DNA from: Archangium violaceum
Lineage (GTDB): Bacteria > Myxococcota > Myxococcia > Myxococcales > Myxococcaceae
DNA: 64,000 bases
Assembly: GCF_016859125.1 (NCBI RefSeq)
Contig: NZ_CP069338.1
Location: 9,427,501-9,491,500, forward strand
Direction of reading: 5' to 3'
Part shown: one piece after another, positions 54,994 to 63,711 of the stretch
Numbering within the stretch: position 1 is the first letter of the stretch
How the letters are laid out: every line of letters begins with the position of its first letter
Translations under genes and position numbers: made by a program
Notes under the pieces: model-generated
Told to the model about the DNA's origin: nothing
The model's database searches: none
Seen by the model: only the letters and a program-made list of their open reading frames with translations

Positions 54994-56334
54994 ATGAGAC
55001 GGAAGCTGCCGCTTCAGCCGGCCGGATTGGCCCTTGTCGCCAGCATGCTCCTCGCGCTCCTCCTCTGGGCATCCAACCGCTCCTGGCAGAGTCTCATCGA
55101 GGCGGAAGCCTGGGTGAAGCACACCCACGAGATTCAACTCGCGACGGAGCGCCTCCGGAGCGTCCTCGTGGATGCCGAAACAGGCCAGCGCGGCTTCCTC
55201 GTCACGGGCAATGAGTCATATCTCACTCCCTACCGGCAGGCCCTGGGGAGGTACCGGGCAGCCCTCGCGGAAGTGCGGCAGCTTGCCGCCTACAGCCCTG
55301 TCCAACAACGGAGGGTCGAGAGGCTGGAGCCCCTGGTCGAAACGAAGATGGAGGAGCTCGCTCGCACCATCCAGCTCCGGCAGCAGGTGGGCCTGGAGGC
55401 CGCCCAGATCGTCGTTCGCACGGACCTGGGCAGGAGAACCATGGACGAGGTTCGCGACGTTCTTCAGGAGGTGAACCAGGAGGAGCAGCGTCTTCTGGGA
55501 GGGCTGGCGGCACAGGCTCAACATCGCGGGCACCAGCTGCGGCTCTTCATCCTCTCGACGTGCGTCTCGCTGGCCCTCGTCGGTGGTGCCGCCTGGGCGG
55601 GCTACCGCCGGCAGGTCCTGACGGAGGCGGCGCTGCGTGAGAGTGAGGCGAGCTTTCGTCGCCTCACCGAGAACATCCCGGATCTCGTCTCACGCATCGA
55701 CCCGCGGCGCCGGATCGTCTACGCCAACCCAGCCGCCTGCCATGCGATGGGCCGTGGGCCCGACGATCTGCTGGGTCGAACCCCTCGTGAGCTGGGAATT
55801 CCTTCCGAGGTGTTGGCACGCTGTGAGGCGACACTCGACAGAGCGTTCGCGGGCGAGGACGTGGAGATGCTCATCCCCATCCACGCTTCGGGAGGAGAAC
55901 GTTGTATTCAGACGCGTTTCGTTCCCGAGCGCGACGCACGCGGCCAGGTGGGCTCCGTGTTGAGCCTCAGCCGGGATGTGACCGGGTTCACGCGCTGGGA
56001 TGGAGATCGGCTCGCCCAGGTGCGCACCAATCTCCTGTGTAATGCACTGGCCTATAGTCCCCCGGATACGCCGGTGCAGGTGGAGGTCCGAGGCGGGGGC
56101 GGGGACCCGGTGCTCTCCATCCACAACGCGGGCGAGCCCATCCCGCCCGAGCAGCGTTCACGGCTCTTCGAACCCATGCAGCGAGGGCCTTTCTCCAAGG
56201 ACAGGAGCAGCCGAAGCATTGGGCTGGGGCTCTTCATCGTGAGGCACGTCGTCATGGCACACGGCGGCCTCGTCGATGTGGAGTCCTCCAGGGATGAAGG
56301 GACGACCTTCCTCGTCCGGCTTCCTCGGGCTTGA
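54994..56334 (+). CDS. CHASE3-PAS sensor kinase lacking its phosphoacceptor domain
   Basis: 446 residues. TM1 (about 11-27), CHASE3 sensor (about 30-180, DAETGQRGFLVTGNESYL), TM2 (184-204), PAS (about 215-330), then at residue about 331 the sequence jumps from RDVTG to WDGDRLAQVRTNLLCNALAY, the N-box of the ATPase domain. The HisKA helix pair with the phospho-His and the start of the ATPase domain, some 90-100 residues, are absent. G boxes HNAGEPI and GLGLFIV remain. Probably an in-frame deletion; it may bind ATP but cannot autophosphorylate normally. Confidence 0.75.
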   Translation: MRRKLPLQPAGLALVASMLLALLLWASNRSWQSLIEAEAWVKHTHEIQLATERLRSVLVDAETGQRGFLVTGNESYLTPYRQALGRYRAALAEVRQLAAYSPVQQRRVERLEPLVETKMEELARTIQLRQQVGLEAAQIVVRTDLGRRTMDEVRDVLQEVNQEEQRLLGGLAAQAQHRGHQLRLFILSTCVSLALVGGAAWAGYRRQVLTEAALRESEASFRRLTENIPDLVSRIDPRRRIVYANPAACHAMGRGPDDLLGRTPRELGIPSEVLARCEATLDRAFAGEDVEMLIPIHASGGERCIQTRFVPERDARGQVGSVLSLSRDVTGFTRWDGDRLAQVRTNLLCNALAYSPPDTPVQVEVRGGGGDPVLSIHNAGEPIPPEQRSRLFEPMQRGPFSKDRSSRSIGLGLFIVRHVVMAHGGLVDVESSRDEGTTFLVRLPRA

Positions 56335-56368
56335 ACCGTTGTCGGGGCCATGGGCAGGCGCCAGCATC

Positions 56369-57022
56369 TCAGGAGGAGAGCTCCTCGATGGCCGCCCCTA
56401 CGTCCTCGAGCCGAGACACCACCTTCATGGCCCCCGCGTTCGCCAGGGTCTCGGCATGACCGGGCCAGCTATGCCCGCCTCCCGTGAAACCGATCACCCT
56501 CATTCCGGCTGCGACTGCCCCCTCGATACCATGCGACGAATCCTCGATGACGAGCGTGTCTCGTGGATCGACCCCGAACACCCGGGCCGCGTGCAGGAAG
56601 ACGTCGGGTGCGGGCTTCGAGCGTCCCACCTCGGGGGCCGAGAAGATGTGAGGATGGAAGCGCTCCCAAAGGCCCGCGGCGTTCATGCTGATCTTCAGCC
56701 GCCGGGTGCTCGAGTTCGAGCACACGCAGCGTGGGCCCGTGAGCCGATCGAGCAGCGCGTGCACGCCCGCGATGGGCTTCACGCTCTCCAGTCTGCGGTC
56801 GATTGCGAGGTTCGAACGCTCACGGTAGTCCTCAGGCAGAGGGCGCCCGAGCTGCTGGGTGACCACGCTCCTGAGCTGCGCATCGGTCAGCCCGGTGAAG
56901 CGGGTGATGACCTCCTCCTGGGAGATCACGAAACCCAGTCCGGTCAGCAGCTCGGCGTGTACGCCGGCCGCCAGGAGCTCCGAATCGATCAGTACGCCGT
57001 CACAATCGAAGATGGTGAGCAT
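56369..57022 (-). CDS. HAD-family phosphatase (beta-phosphoglucomutase-like)
   Basis: 217 residues. Motif I DCDGVLIDS (nucleophile Asp6), motif II Ser in CVCSNSS, Lys in GRSKPAPDVF and motif IV IEDSSHGIEGAVAAGM. The cap between motifs I and II is of the small helical type. Likely a sugar-phosphate phosphatase such as YniC/YfbT types. AAGGA before ATG 57022. Confidence 0.85.
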   Translation of the reverse strand: MLTIFDCDGVLIDSELLAAGVHAELLTGLGFVISQEEVITRFTGLTDAQLRSVVTQQLGRPLPEDYRERSNLAIDRRLESVKPIAGVHALLDRLTGPRCVCSNSSTRRLKISMNAAGLWERFHPHIFSAPEVGRSKPAPDVFLHAARVFGVDPRDTLVIEDSSHGIEGAVAAGMRVIGFTGGGHSWPGHAETLANAGAMKVVSRLEDVGAAIEELSS

Positions 57023-57044
57023 GGGGATCCTTCTACCCTTGTTC

Positions 57045-58001
57045 TCAGGCGCCACGCCTGCCTCCTCCGCTCCTGCTCGAGGAAGTCCTACGCGGCGGCC
57101 GGTCCCACTCAGGCTCCTTCCCGAATCGGGCCGCGAGGAAGTCGACGAAGCTGCGGACCTTGGCCGAGAGATGACGGCCCTGAGGATACACCGCGTGGAT
57201 GGCGACCTCCGCCGGCTCGTAGCCGGGCATGAGGCATACCAGACGGCCGGCGGCGAGATCCTCTCCCACGATGAAGGTTGGCGCGAGGGTGAGCCCCAGT
57301 CCTCGGAGCGCGGCGATTCGCAGCAGCTCGCCGTTGGTCGCCGTCAGCCGCCCACGGATGCTCACGGACTCCTCTTTTCCTTCCGGCCCGACGAACCGCC
57401 ACTCCCCGGGGGTCGATCGGTAGGTGTACTCGAGGCACTGGTGGTGGACGAGGTCGGCCGGCGACGACGGTGAGCCGAAACGCTCGACATAGGCGGGGGC
57501 GGCACAGAGCACGGAACGGCTCGGCGCGAGGCGTCGCGCGACGAGGCTCGAGTCGGCGAGCACGCCGATGCGGATGGCGACATCGATGCCCTCCTCGAGG
57601 AGGTCGACCCTGCGGTCACTGAGGGCGATGTCGATGGCCATCTCCGGATGGGCCGCCAGATAGTCGGCGATCGCCGGTGAGAGGTGCCTCATGCCGAACG
57701 TGATGGGTGCATTGACCCGGAGGAGCCCTCGCGGCGTGGCCTGCAACGCGTCAACGGCGGAGCGTGCCTCCTCCACCTCCTCGAGGATCCGGACGCAACG
57801 CGCGTGGAAGCCCGTGCCGACCTCCGTCAAGGAGAGCCGCCGCGTCGTGCGGTTGAGCAGCCGTGCGCCCAGCCAGTCCTCCAGCGCGCGGAGGTGATGG
57901 CTCACCCCCGCCGGGGACATCCCGAGCTCACGGCCAGCTTTCGAGAGGCTGCCGCTCGCGACCACCCGGGTGAACACCGCCATGCTCTGGAATCGATCCA
58001 T
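57045..58001 (-). CDS. LysR-family regulator (CrgA/DmlR-like)
   Basis: 318 residues. HTH at about 1-60 (MAVFTRVVASGSLSKAGREL, MSPAGVSHHLRALEDWLGAR) and an effector domain with GLLRVNAPITFGMRHL, typical of the CrgA-like group. The C-terminal 20 residues are basic and Ser/Arg-rich. Start ATG 58001 with GAGAGGA upstream; ATG 58013 is possible. Divergent from an SDR gene by 145 bases, its probable target. Confidence 0.87.
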   Translation of the reverse strand: MDRFQSMAVFTRVVASGSLSKAGRELGMSPAGVSHHLRALEDWLGARLLNRTTRRLSLTEVGTGFHARCVRILEEVEEARSAVDALQATPRGLLRVNAPITFGMRHLSPAIADYLAAHPEMAIDIALSDRRVDLLEEGIDVAIRIGVLADSSLVARRLAPSRSVLCAAPAYVERFGSPSSPADLVHHQCLEYTYRSTPGEWRFVGPEGKEESVSIRGRLTATNGELLRIAALRGLGLTLAPTFIVGEDLAAGRLVCLMPGYEPAEVAIHAVYPQGRHLSAKVRSFVDFLAARFGKEPEWDRPPRRTSSSRSGGGRRGA

Positions 58002-58146
58002 GGTTCCTCTCATCTTTTCATGGAACTTGAAGGTCCTTCGCCATCCGGGGTGATTATCAACCGCCTCGATGAAGTGCATCTGTTGTCCATCACCACGGGG
58101 TGACGCGCCGGAATCGGCGGTCACTCCTCACGGATGGAGACGAGAG

Positions 58147-58875
58147 ATGAATCGACTTTCGGGGCGTGTCGCACTGGTGACGGGCGCATCACGGGGCATC
58201 GGCCGAGCCATCGCGGAACGTCTGGCGCGTGACGGCGCATCCGTCGCGGTCAACTACGCGGGCAGCCAGGACAAGGCCGAGGCTGTCGTTGCCTCGATTG
58301 CCGCGGCGGGAGGCAAGGCCACCGCCATCCAGGCCGATGTCTCCCGCCACGAGGACGTGAAGCGGCTCTTCGATGAGACCGAGCGCCGTTTCGGTCGTCC
58401 GAGCATCGTCGTGGCCAATGCCGGCACCCTCTTCGCCAGGCCCTTCGCCGAGATGACCGAGGCCGACTTCGACGTCGGCTTCGCGGTCAATGCACGCGGC
58501 TCTTTTCTCACCTTCATCGAGGCCGCCAGACGGGTGCCGGATGGCGGCCGGGTCATCGGGTTCTCGACCTGTCTGACACTCCAGGGGCGGCCGGGTCTCG
58601 GCCTCTACCAGGCCGGAAAGGCGGTGGTGGAGCAGTTCGTCAAGACGCTCGCCAAGGAGCTGGGGTCTCGGAGAATCACGGTGAACGCGGTGGCGCCGGG
58701 CCCCACGGACACCGAGATGCTGGGGCCCACCCGCCGCGAGGCTGCGCCCGGGGTCACTCCGTTGGGACGCATCGGACGGCCGGAGGAGATCGCGGACGTC
58801 GTGGCGTTTCTCGTCTCGGACGACGCGGGCTGGGTCACGGGTCAGGTCATCGGTGCCAACGGCGGCATCACCTGA
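58147..58875 (+). CDS. Short-chain dehydrogenase/reductase (FabG-like)
   Basis: 242 residues. TGASRGIG cofactor loop, NAG at about 97, YQAGK with the catalytic Tyr and Lys, and PLGRIGRPEEIADVVAFLVS with the final GQVIGANGGIT. The catalytic Ser is less clear (GFSTCLTL). NADPH preference is suggested by Arg in the TGASRG loop. Likely controlled by the divergent LysR. Confidence 0.88.
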   Translation: MNRLSGRVALVTGASRGIGRAIAERLARDGASVAVNYAGSQDKAEAVVASIAAAGGKATAIQADVSRHEDVKRLFDETERRFGRPSIVVANAGTLFARPFAEMTEADFDVGFAVNARGSFLTFIEAARRVPDGGRVIGFSTCLTLQGRPGLGLYQAGKAVVEQFVKTLAKELGSRRITVNAVAPGPTDTEMLGPTRREAAPGVTPLGRIGRPEEIADVVAFLVSDDAGWVTGQVIGANGGIT

Positions 58876-58918
58876 GAGGCGTGGCCCGTCCCGTGCGTCC
58901 ATGCCCGGCCGCCTACCT

Positions 58919-59185
58919 GTAGGGGGTGGCCTCCCGTGCGCCGTGCAGAGCCCTGGCCCACCAACCGAGTCGCGAGAGCATCTGGTCCATGGTCTTCCGG
59001 GCGGGCTCGGGCTGGCGCAACTCGCCGGTCTCGTCGAACTGCTGCCAGGCATTGCTGAAGCTCACACAGTCCCGAATGGTGACCGCGTGCAGCTCCGCGA
59101 ACGATGAGGAACTTGAGCGACGCGGGGTAGCCGTGGTTGTACTCGGGCGTGACGACAATGAAGGCGTCCGCTCTTGAAAGTTCAT
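58919..59185 (-). pseudogene. Decayed NAD(P)H-dependent FMN reductase
   Basis: Two frames carry pieces of one flavodoxin-like reductase: [20 protein letters not shown] (flavin-contact loop PEYN) and, after a break at about 59090, SFSNAWQQFDETGELRQPEP to the end. The N-terminal FMN-phosphate loop (about 70 residues) and the middle are missing. A MerR-type promoter with a 19-bp spacer and a SoxR box still points at its ATG-like start (59185), so this was probably the SoxR target. Confidence 0.7.
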
Positions 59186-59192
59186 GCCTCTA

Positions 59193-59223
59193 TCTCTAAG
59201 ACCTCAACATTACTTGAGGTCAA
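59193..59223 (-). promoter_or_regulatory. SoxR-dependent promoter, 19-bp spacer, toward the FMN reductase remnant
   Basis: On the minus strand TTGACC (59223-59218) and TAGAGA (59198-59193) are 19 bases apart, the stretched spacing that MerR-family activators correct. The SoxR box fills the spacer. The start site would lie almost at the remnant's ATG (59185), so the transcript would be leaderless. Confidence 0.6.
59202..59219. promoter_or_regulatory. SoxR box
   Basis: CCTCAACATTACTTGAGG is 18 bases long with CCTCAA and TTGAGG arms, identical in length and outer arms to the enterobacterial soxS operator. It lies 17 bases before the soxR GTG start. Confidence 0.8.
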
Positions 59224-59236
59224 GAGGTGGGAGCGC

Positions 59237-59704
59237 GTGGCACGAATCGATCCGAAGCGTTTCACGAAGGAGCTCAGCGTGGGCGAGGTGGCGGCGCGCA
59301 GCGGGGTGGCCGTCTCCACCCTCCACTTCTACGAGGCACAGGGCCTCATCAGCGGCTGGCGCAACTCCGGCAATCACCGCCGTTACGCGCGGGACGTGCT
59401 GCGCCGGGTGGCGATCATCAAGGTCGCGCAGCGCGCGGGCATTCCCCTGGCGACCATCCGTGAGGCCCTGAGTTCGTTGCCGGATGGGCGTACGCCCACG
59501 GCCGAGGACTGGGCCAGGCTGTCCGCTTCGTGGAGGGCCGAGCTGGACGGCCGCATCCAGCGGCTGACACGGCTGCGCGACCAGCTGGATGGCTGCATCG
59601 GCTGCGGCTGTCTCTCACTGAACGCCTGCCCGCTGCGCAACCCCTGGGACGAGCTCTCCGACGAGGGGCCGGGTCCGAGGCTGCTCGACCCGGACCCATC
59701 TTGA
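59237..59704 (+). CDS. soxR: SoxR redox-sensing MerR-family regulator
   Basis: 155 residues. MerR winged helix ([20 protein letters not shown]), coupling helix, and the [2Fe-2S] cluster loop Cys120-x2-Cys123-x-Cys125-x5-Cys131, the exact SoxR spacing. Non-enteric SoxR proteins respond mainly to redox-active metabolites such as phenazines and quinones. GTG 59237 matches the family N-terminus; longer starts would overlap the operator. It sits next to its own box and the broken reductase. Confidence 0.93.
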   Translation: MARIDPKRFTKELSVGEVAARSGVAVSTLHFYEAQGLISGWRNSGNHRRYARDVLRRVAIIKVAQRAGIPLATIREALSSLPDGRTPTAEDWARLSASWRAELDGRIQRLTRLRDQLDGCIGCGCLSLNACPLRNPWDELSDEGPGPRLLDPDPS

Positions 59705-59768
59705 GGTGGTCGAGCGCCCGGACCGCGATAGGCTCGGGCACCCGCACCCTCCAAGGACAACGACCTCC

Positions 59769-61106
59769 ATGGCCCTCCAGGATCTCTCCAAGGCGGAGCC
59801 CGCCTCCCGCGGTCTTCACCGGCATCTCTACGTCCAGGTGCTCGCGGCAATCGCCCTGGGTGCGCTGCTCGGCCACTTCTACCCGGAGCTCGGCGCGTCC
59901 CTGAAGCCCCTGGGCGACGGCTTCATCAAGCTCGTGAAGATGGTGATCTCCCCCGTCATCTTCCTCACGGTGGTGACGGGCATCGCGGGCTCCACGGACC
60001 TGAACAAGGTGGGACGCGTGGCCGCCAAGGCCTTCGCCTACTTCCTCACCTTCTCCTCGCTGGCCCTGGTGGTGGGCATGATCATCGCCAACGTGGTGCG
60101 GCCGGGGGAGGGGATGAACATCGAGCCGAGCACCCTCTCCTCGGCGGGCGAGGTGGGCACCTATGCCGCCAAGGCGCATGACCAGTCGCTGGTGAAGTTC
60201 CTGCTCAACATCATCCCCACGACGGTGGTGAGCGCCTTCTCCGAGGGGGACATCCTCCAGGTGCTGTTCGTCTCCGTGCTGTTCGGCATCGCCCTGGCCT
60301 CGGTGGGGGAGAAGGCCCGGCCGGTGATCGAGCTGCTCCACTCACTGAGCCATGCCTTCTTCCGGCTGGTGGGCATCCTCATGAAGGCCGCGCCCATCGG
60401 CGCCTTCGGCGCGTTCGCCTTCACCATTGGCAAGTACGGGATTGGCTCGGTGGTGAACCTGGCGGCGCTCGTGCTCACCTTCTATCTGACCTCGGCCGTC
60501 TTCGTGCTCGTGGTGCTGGGGCTGGTGGCCCGCTACAACGGCTTCTCCATCCTGCGGCTCATCCGCTACCTCAAGGCGGAGTTGCTGCTCGTGCTCGGCA
60601 CCAGCTCGTCCGAGGCCGCCCTGCCCAGCCTGATGGAGAAGATGGAGCGGGCGGGCTGTCCCAAGCAGATCGTCGGCCTGGTGGTGCCCACCGGCTACTC
60701 CTTCAACCTCGATGGCACCAACATCTACATGACGCTGGCGGCGCTCTTCATCGCCCAGGCGACCAACACCCATTTGAGCCTCAGCCAGCAGGTGTTGCTG
60801 CTGCTGGTGGCCATGGTGAGCTCCAAGGGAGCCGCGGGAGTGACGGGCTCGGGCTTCATCACCCTGGCGGCCACCCTGTCGGTGGTGCCCTCCGTGCCCA
60901 TCGCCGGCATGGCCCTCATCCTCGGCGTCGATCGCTTCATGTCCGAGTGCCGGGCGTTGACCAACTTCATCGGCAACGCCGTGGCCACCGTCGTGGTGTC
61001 GCGGTGGGAAGGCGGGTTGGATCGCAAGATCTTCGACGAGGTGATGCTCGACCCCACCCGTCGTCCCGCGCCCGAATACGCCCCGAGCACGGCCCCGGGC
61101 GAGTAG
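59769..61106 (+). CDS. dctA: DctA-type dicarboxylate:cation symporter
   Basis: 445 residues with about eight membrane helices and two re-entrant hairpins of the GltPh/DAACS fold. Diagnostic: [18 protein letters not shown] (HP1), [20 protein letters not shown] (TM7 with NxDG) and [14 protein letters not shown] (HP2), the pattern of C4-dicarboxylate transporters rather than glutamate-specific ones. Takes up succinate, malate or fumarate with protons. Single gene, convergent with the next by ten bases. Confidence 0.92.
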   Translation: MALQDLSKAEPASRGLHRHLYVQVLAAIALGALLGHFYPELGASLKPLGDGFIKLVKMVISPVIFLTVVTGIAGSTDLNKVGRVAAKAFAYFLTFSSLALVVGMIIANVVRPGEGMNIEPSTLSSAGEVGTYAAKAHDQSLVKFLLNIIPTTVVSAFSEGDILQVLFVSVLFGIALASVGEKARPVIELLHSLSHAFFRLVGILMKAAPIGAFGAFAFTIGKYGIGSVVNLAALVLTFYLTSAVFVLVVLGLVARYNGFSILRLIRYLKAELLLVLGTSSSEAALPSLMEKMERAGCPKQIVGLVVPTGYSFNLDGTNIYMTLAALFIAQATNTHLSLSQQVLLLLVAMVSSKGAAGVTGSGFITLAATLSVVPSVPIAGMALILGVDRFMSECRALTNFIGNAVATVVVSRWEGGLDRKIFDEVMLDPTRRPAPEYAPSTAPGE

Positions 61107-61115
61107 CCACCCGGG

Positions 61116-62828
61116 CTAGTCGAAGGAGCGCGCCGCTCGCCAGCTCCCCTCCGACGTCTTCGCCTCCACGCCGCTCTCCTCCAATGAGGAGACGTCGTCC
61201 CGTTGAAGCGTCAGGTCGTCGCCGTCCCACTTCCACTCGACGATGTACTCACCTTCATCCTCCTTGGGGAAGAGCATGAGGCGGACCGTCCCGTCCTCGT
61301 CCAACCGGGGCTCGCTCCAGGACCACTTCGAGTCGTCGTACTCGGAGGAGAGGACCACGCGCTGCTCGAGGTTCTTCTTCGTCAGGCGCACCAGCTTCCA
61401 GACCTCCGAGCACGCGCCCATGCGGCAGCTCGAAACCTCATGGCTCAAGAAGACGTCCCTGCCGTCGTTGGTGCGCAGCCTCAGGGTGGCCTCTCCCAGG
61501 GAGGGCGTGTTGGTGGGGTAGTAGCGGAGCTGTTTCCAATGGCCGTCCACGTTCGCCAGGAGCATCCGCCGGCCGAACGTGCCGCTTGTGATGCCGGAGA
61601 ACTCGTACCCCTCGCACCCTTCCAGCACGACGAGGGCCTCCTTCCGGCCGGGCTCGACGAACGAGCCCAGGGCTACCGCGTCGAAGGTGGGATTGCGTGA
61701 GTCGCTCGCGGTGAAGGCGAGGGGGCAACGTGGGCAGACGATCGACTCCTTGTCCGAGCCCTCGGAGCGACCGCGGAGGGGCTCCACGCCGCACACCGCT
61801 CGCATCAGCTCGAAGGGCTCGTCACTCGCTTCCGCGCCTTCCGGAGCCGGTGCGCTCGGGTTCTGGGCCTTGCAGGCGGCGGCCAGGCCCCGGCGGCAGG
61901 CGGTGGCCGCGTACGCCTCGGAGGCCTCGCGATCGCCCTTCGAGGCGAGCCGCTGCGCCTCCGATTGACACGCCGAGGCGTCTCCCAGCTCGCATGCGGC
62001 GGAACAGTCTCCGAGCTCGCAGGCGCGCTTGACGAGCACCGCCACGGGCTGCGCGCCCTTGAACCAACCACGCTTCGCTCCGCGCGCGAGTGACAGGCAT
62101 GCCGTGGGCTCGCCGCCTTCACAAGCCTTCGTCTCGAGCGCCTGGACTGCCTTCAAGTCACGCTTCTCGTCCTTCAGACGCACCTGCGCGACGGTGTGAC
62201 ACGCCGCGGGTGCTCCCTTGTCGCAGGCCGCACCGCAAGAGTCCTCGTCAATGCCGTTCGTCCTCGAGCAGGCGAGCTCGCACGCGAGTCGCTCTCCGGC
62301 TCTGCACGCCTCCCGCAGGCGCGCGAAGGCGCGGCCGTACTCTTCCTTCTGCTCCATGGGCGCATCGGAGATCTTGTCGCGCAAGGCATCGATCACGCGC
62401 CGGGACCACTCGATGCACGAGGCCTTGCGACCCAACGTACACGCCTTCTTGTCGAGCTCCTGTGCGCGCCCCTCGTTGGCGGGTGTTCGGGCGAGGACGC
62501 CCGCGGCTTCCGAGCAGCCCTCCGGAAGCTGGGCGTCGCACGCGCGTAGCCATGCCTTCAACGCCTCGGCCTCGTTCTTGGGCGCCCCCAGGCCCTTGGC
62601 CAGGAGGTTGCCCTGGCGCAGGCAACTGGTGAAGACGTTCTTCTCACAGGCGCGCTTGTGGAACTTCAGCGCGTCCTCGTGCCGGTTCTCGGCTTCGGCC
62701 CGCTGCGCCTTCGCTTCGAGCTTGGGGCCGGTCTCCTCACACGCCACGCCGGTCAACAACAAGAGGATCCACACGAGTGGGTGAATCCACCGGGTGACGC
62801 GTCCGTTGGATGCGAAATGGGCGAACAT
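61116..62828 (-). CDS. Cys-rich Sel1-repeat lipoprotein
   Basis: 570 residues. Hydrophobic signal with lipobox TGVAC at about 26-30. From about residue 40 to 330 there are Sel1/TPR-like helical repeats, each with a Cys pair (ACEKNVFTSCLRQGNLLAKG; ACDAQLPEGCSEAAGVLA; ACEGGEPTACLSLARGA), the HcpA-like arrangement of disulfide-bridged repeats. The last 220 residues form a beta-rich domain of unknown type. Such proteins scaffold protein interactions at the envelope. ATG 62828 follows a GTG in the same frame. Confidence 0.75.
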   Translation of the reverse strand: MFAHFASNGRVTRWIHPLVWILLLLTGVACEETGPKLEAKAQRAEAENRHEDALKFHKRACEKNVFTSCLRQGNLLAKGLGAPKNEAEALKAWLRACDAQLPEGCSEAAGVLARTPANEGRAQELDKKACTLGRKASCIEWSRRVIDALRDKISDAPMEQKEEYGRAFARLREACRAGERLACELACSRTNGIDEDSCGAACDKGAPAACHTVAQVRLKDEKRDLKAVQALETKACEGGEPTACLSLARGAKRGWFKGAQPVAVLVKRACELGDCSAACELGDASACQSEAQRLASKGDREASEAYAATACRRGLAAACKAQNPSAPAPEGAEASDEPFELMRAVCGVEPLRGRSEGSDKESIVCPRCPLAFTASDSRNPTFDAVALGSFVEPGRKEALVVLEGCEGYEFSGITSGTFGRRMLLANVDGHWKQLRYYPTNTPSLGEATLRLRTNDGRDVFLSHEVSSCRMGACSEVWKLVRLTKKNLEQRVVLSSEYDDSKWSWSEPRLDEDGTVRLMLFPKEDEGEYIVEWKWDGDDLTLQRDDVSSLEESGVEAKTSEGSWRAARSFD

Positions 62829-63151
62829 CACACCATTAGACTCCGGACGTCCGCGCCACTCAACCGCCCGCTCCCACGTGAGCCTGGAGCTAGCACCAAA
62901 CGCGCAGTAAGGCCGGAACGGGTGCCCCGCAGAGTTCCGCTGACGGAGATGGCGGGGGAGGCGCGCCTGCGCTGGGCTGCGGCCCCGCCACCAGGCAAGC
63001 ACGGGGAGATTGCGGCTGGGGCTTTGACCTGGGAGGTCATGCAGCAACCCCCTACCGGAGCAGATAGGAAGACGGCTGCCCAATCGCCTGGTTCGAGAAG
63101 TCATGTCCGCGTGTTGACCGAGGAGGTGGAGCCAAAGGTGAGGGTGCGCCC
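62829..63151. other. Intergenic stretch without a recognisable gene
   Basis: 323 bases between the Sel1 lipoprotein and the transposase-like pair. It should contain the lipoprotein promoter and perhaps one end of the mobile element, but I see no terminal repeat, terminator or coding frame that convinces. Confidence 0.4.
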
Positions 63152-63711
63152 ATGCAGAGCCCAGCGGTCCTCGGTGAAGCGGAACGTCAACAGTGTCTTT
63201 CAGCGTGGTCGGCCTCCAGTGGCATCGACCTGGCCTCGCTCGACTCGGGCCAGCGCGCGGTGGTGGTGGCCGCGCTGACATTCCTGGGTTTCGTGGGAGG
63301 ACTGCCGACACTGCGACGCATGGTGGCCTACCTGCTGGCGCACTGTGGGATGGGGTTGAGTTCGGCGGTCATCGGCGCGGTGGTGGGCACGAGCGACCGG
63401 GCCGTGCGCAAGGCACGCCAGTACCCGCCGCGTGAATTCTGGCAGCGGATGCAAGAGGCCAAGCGGGGCCATCCTCCACCCAAGCTCCGCCCGGAGCACG
63501 TGGGACTGGTGGCGAAGTTCCTCTCCGAGCACAAGCAGTGCTCGGTGGCGGAGCTTCTGGGCTTCATCCACAAGAGCTTCGACGTCACCTGGAGAGGCAC
63601 ACCCTGCGCCGCTTCCTGGAGCGCTATGGCCTGGGCTGCCTGCGTGAGGAGTCCGTCACGGGCTCCCCCCTTTTGTCGGCCGCACGGCCCATGGAGGCGC
63701 GTTCGCACTGA
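63152..63711 (+). pseudogene. Transposase-type HTH protein, frameshifted
   Basis: From ATG 63152 the frame encodes a helical protein with two HTH-like segments (GLSSAVIGAVVGTSDRAVRK; KQCSVAELLGFIHKSFDVT). At about 63587 the reading must shift to frame 1 to continue with LERHTLRRFLERYGLGCL and a natural TGA at 63709-63711. That stop overlaps the ATG of the next gene (TGATG), as expected of a paired transposase unit. The exact IS family is not identified. A real programmed frameshift is unlikely because no slippery run is present. Confidence 0.5.

Noticed and set aside
58002..58146. Small dyad GAAGG-T-CCTTC between LysR and SDR genes
   Set aside because: Only five-base arms; could be chance, so not called as an operator.
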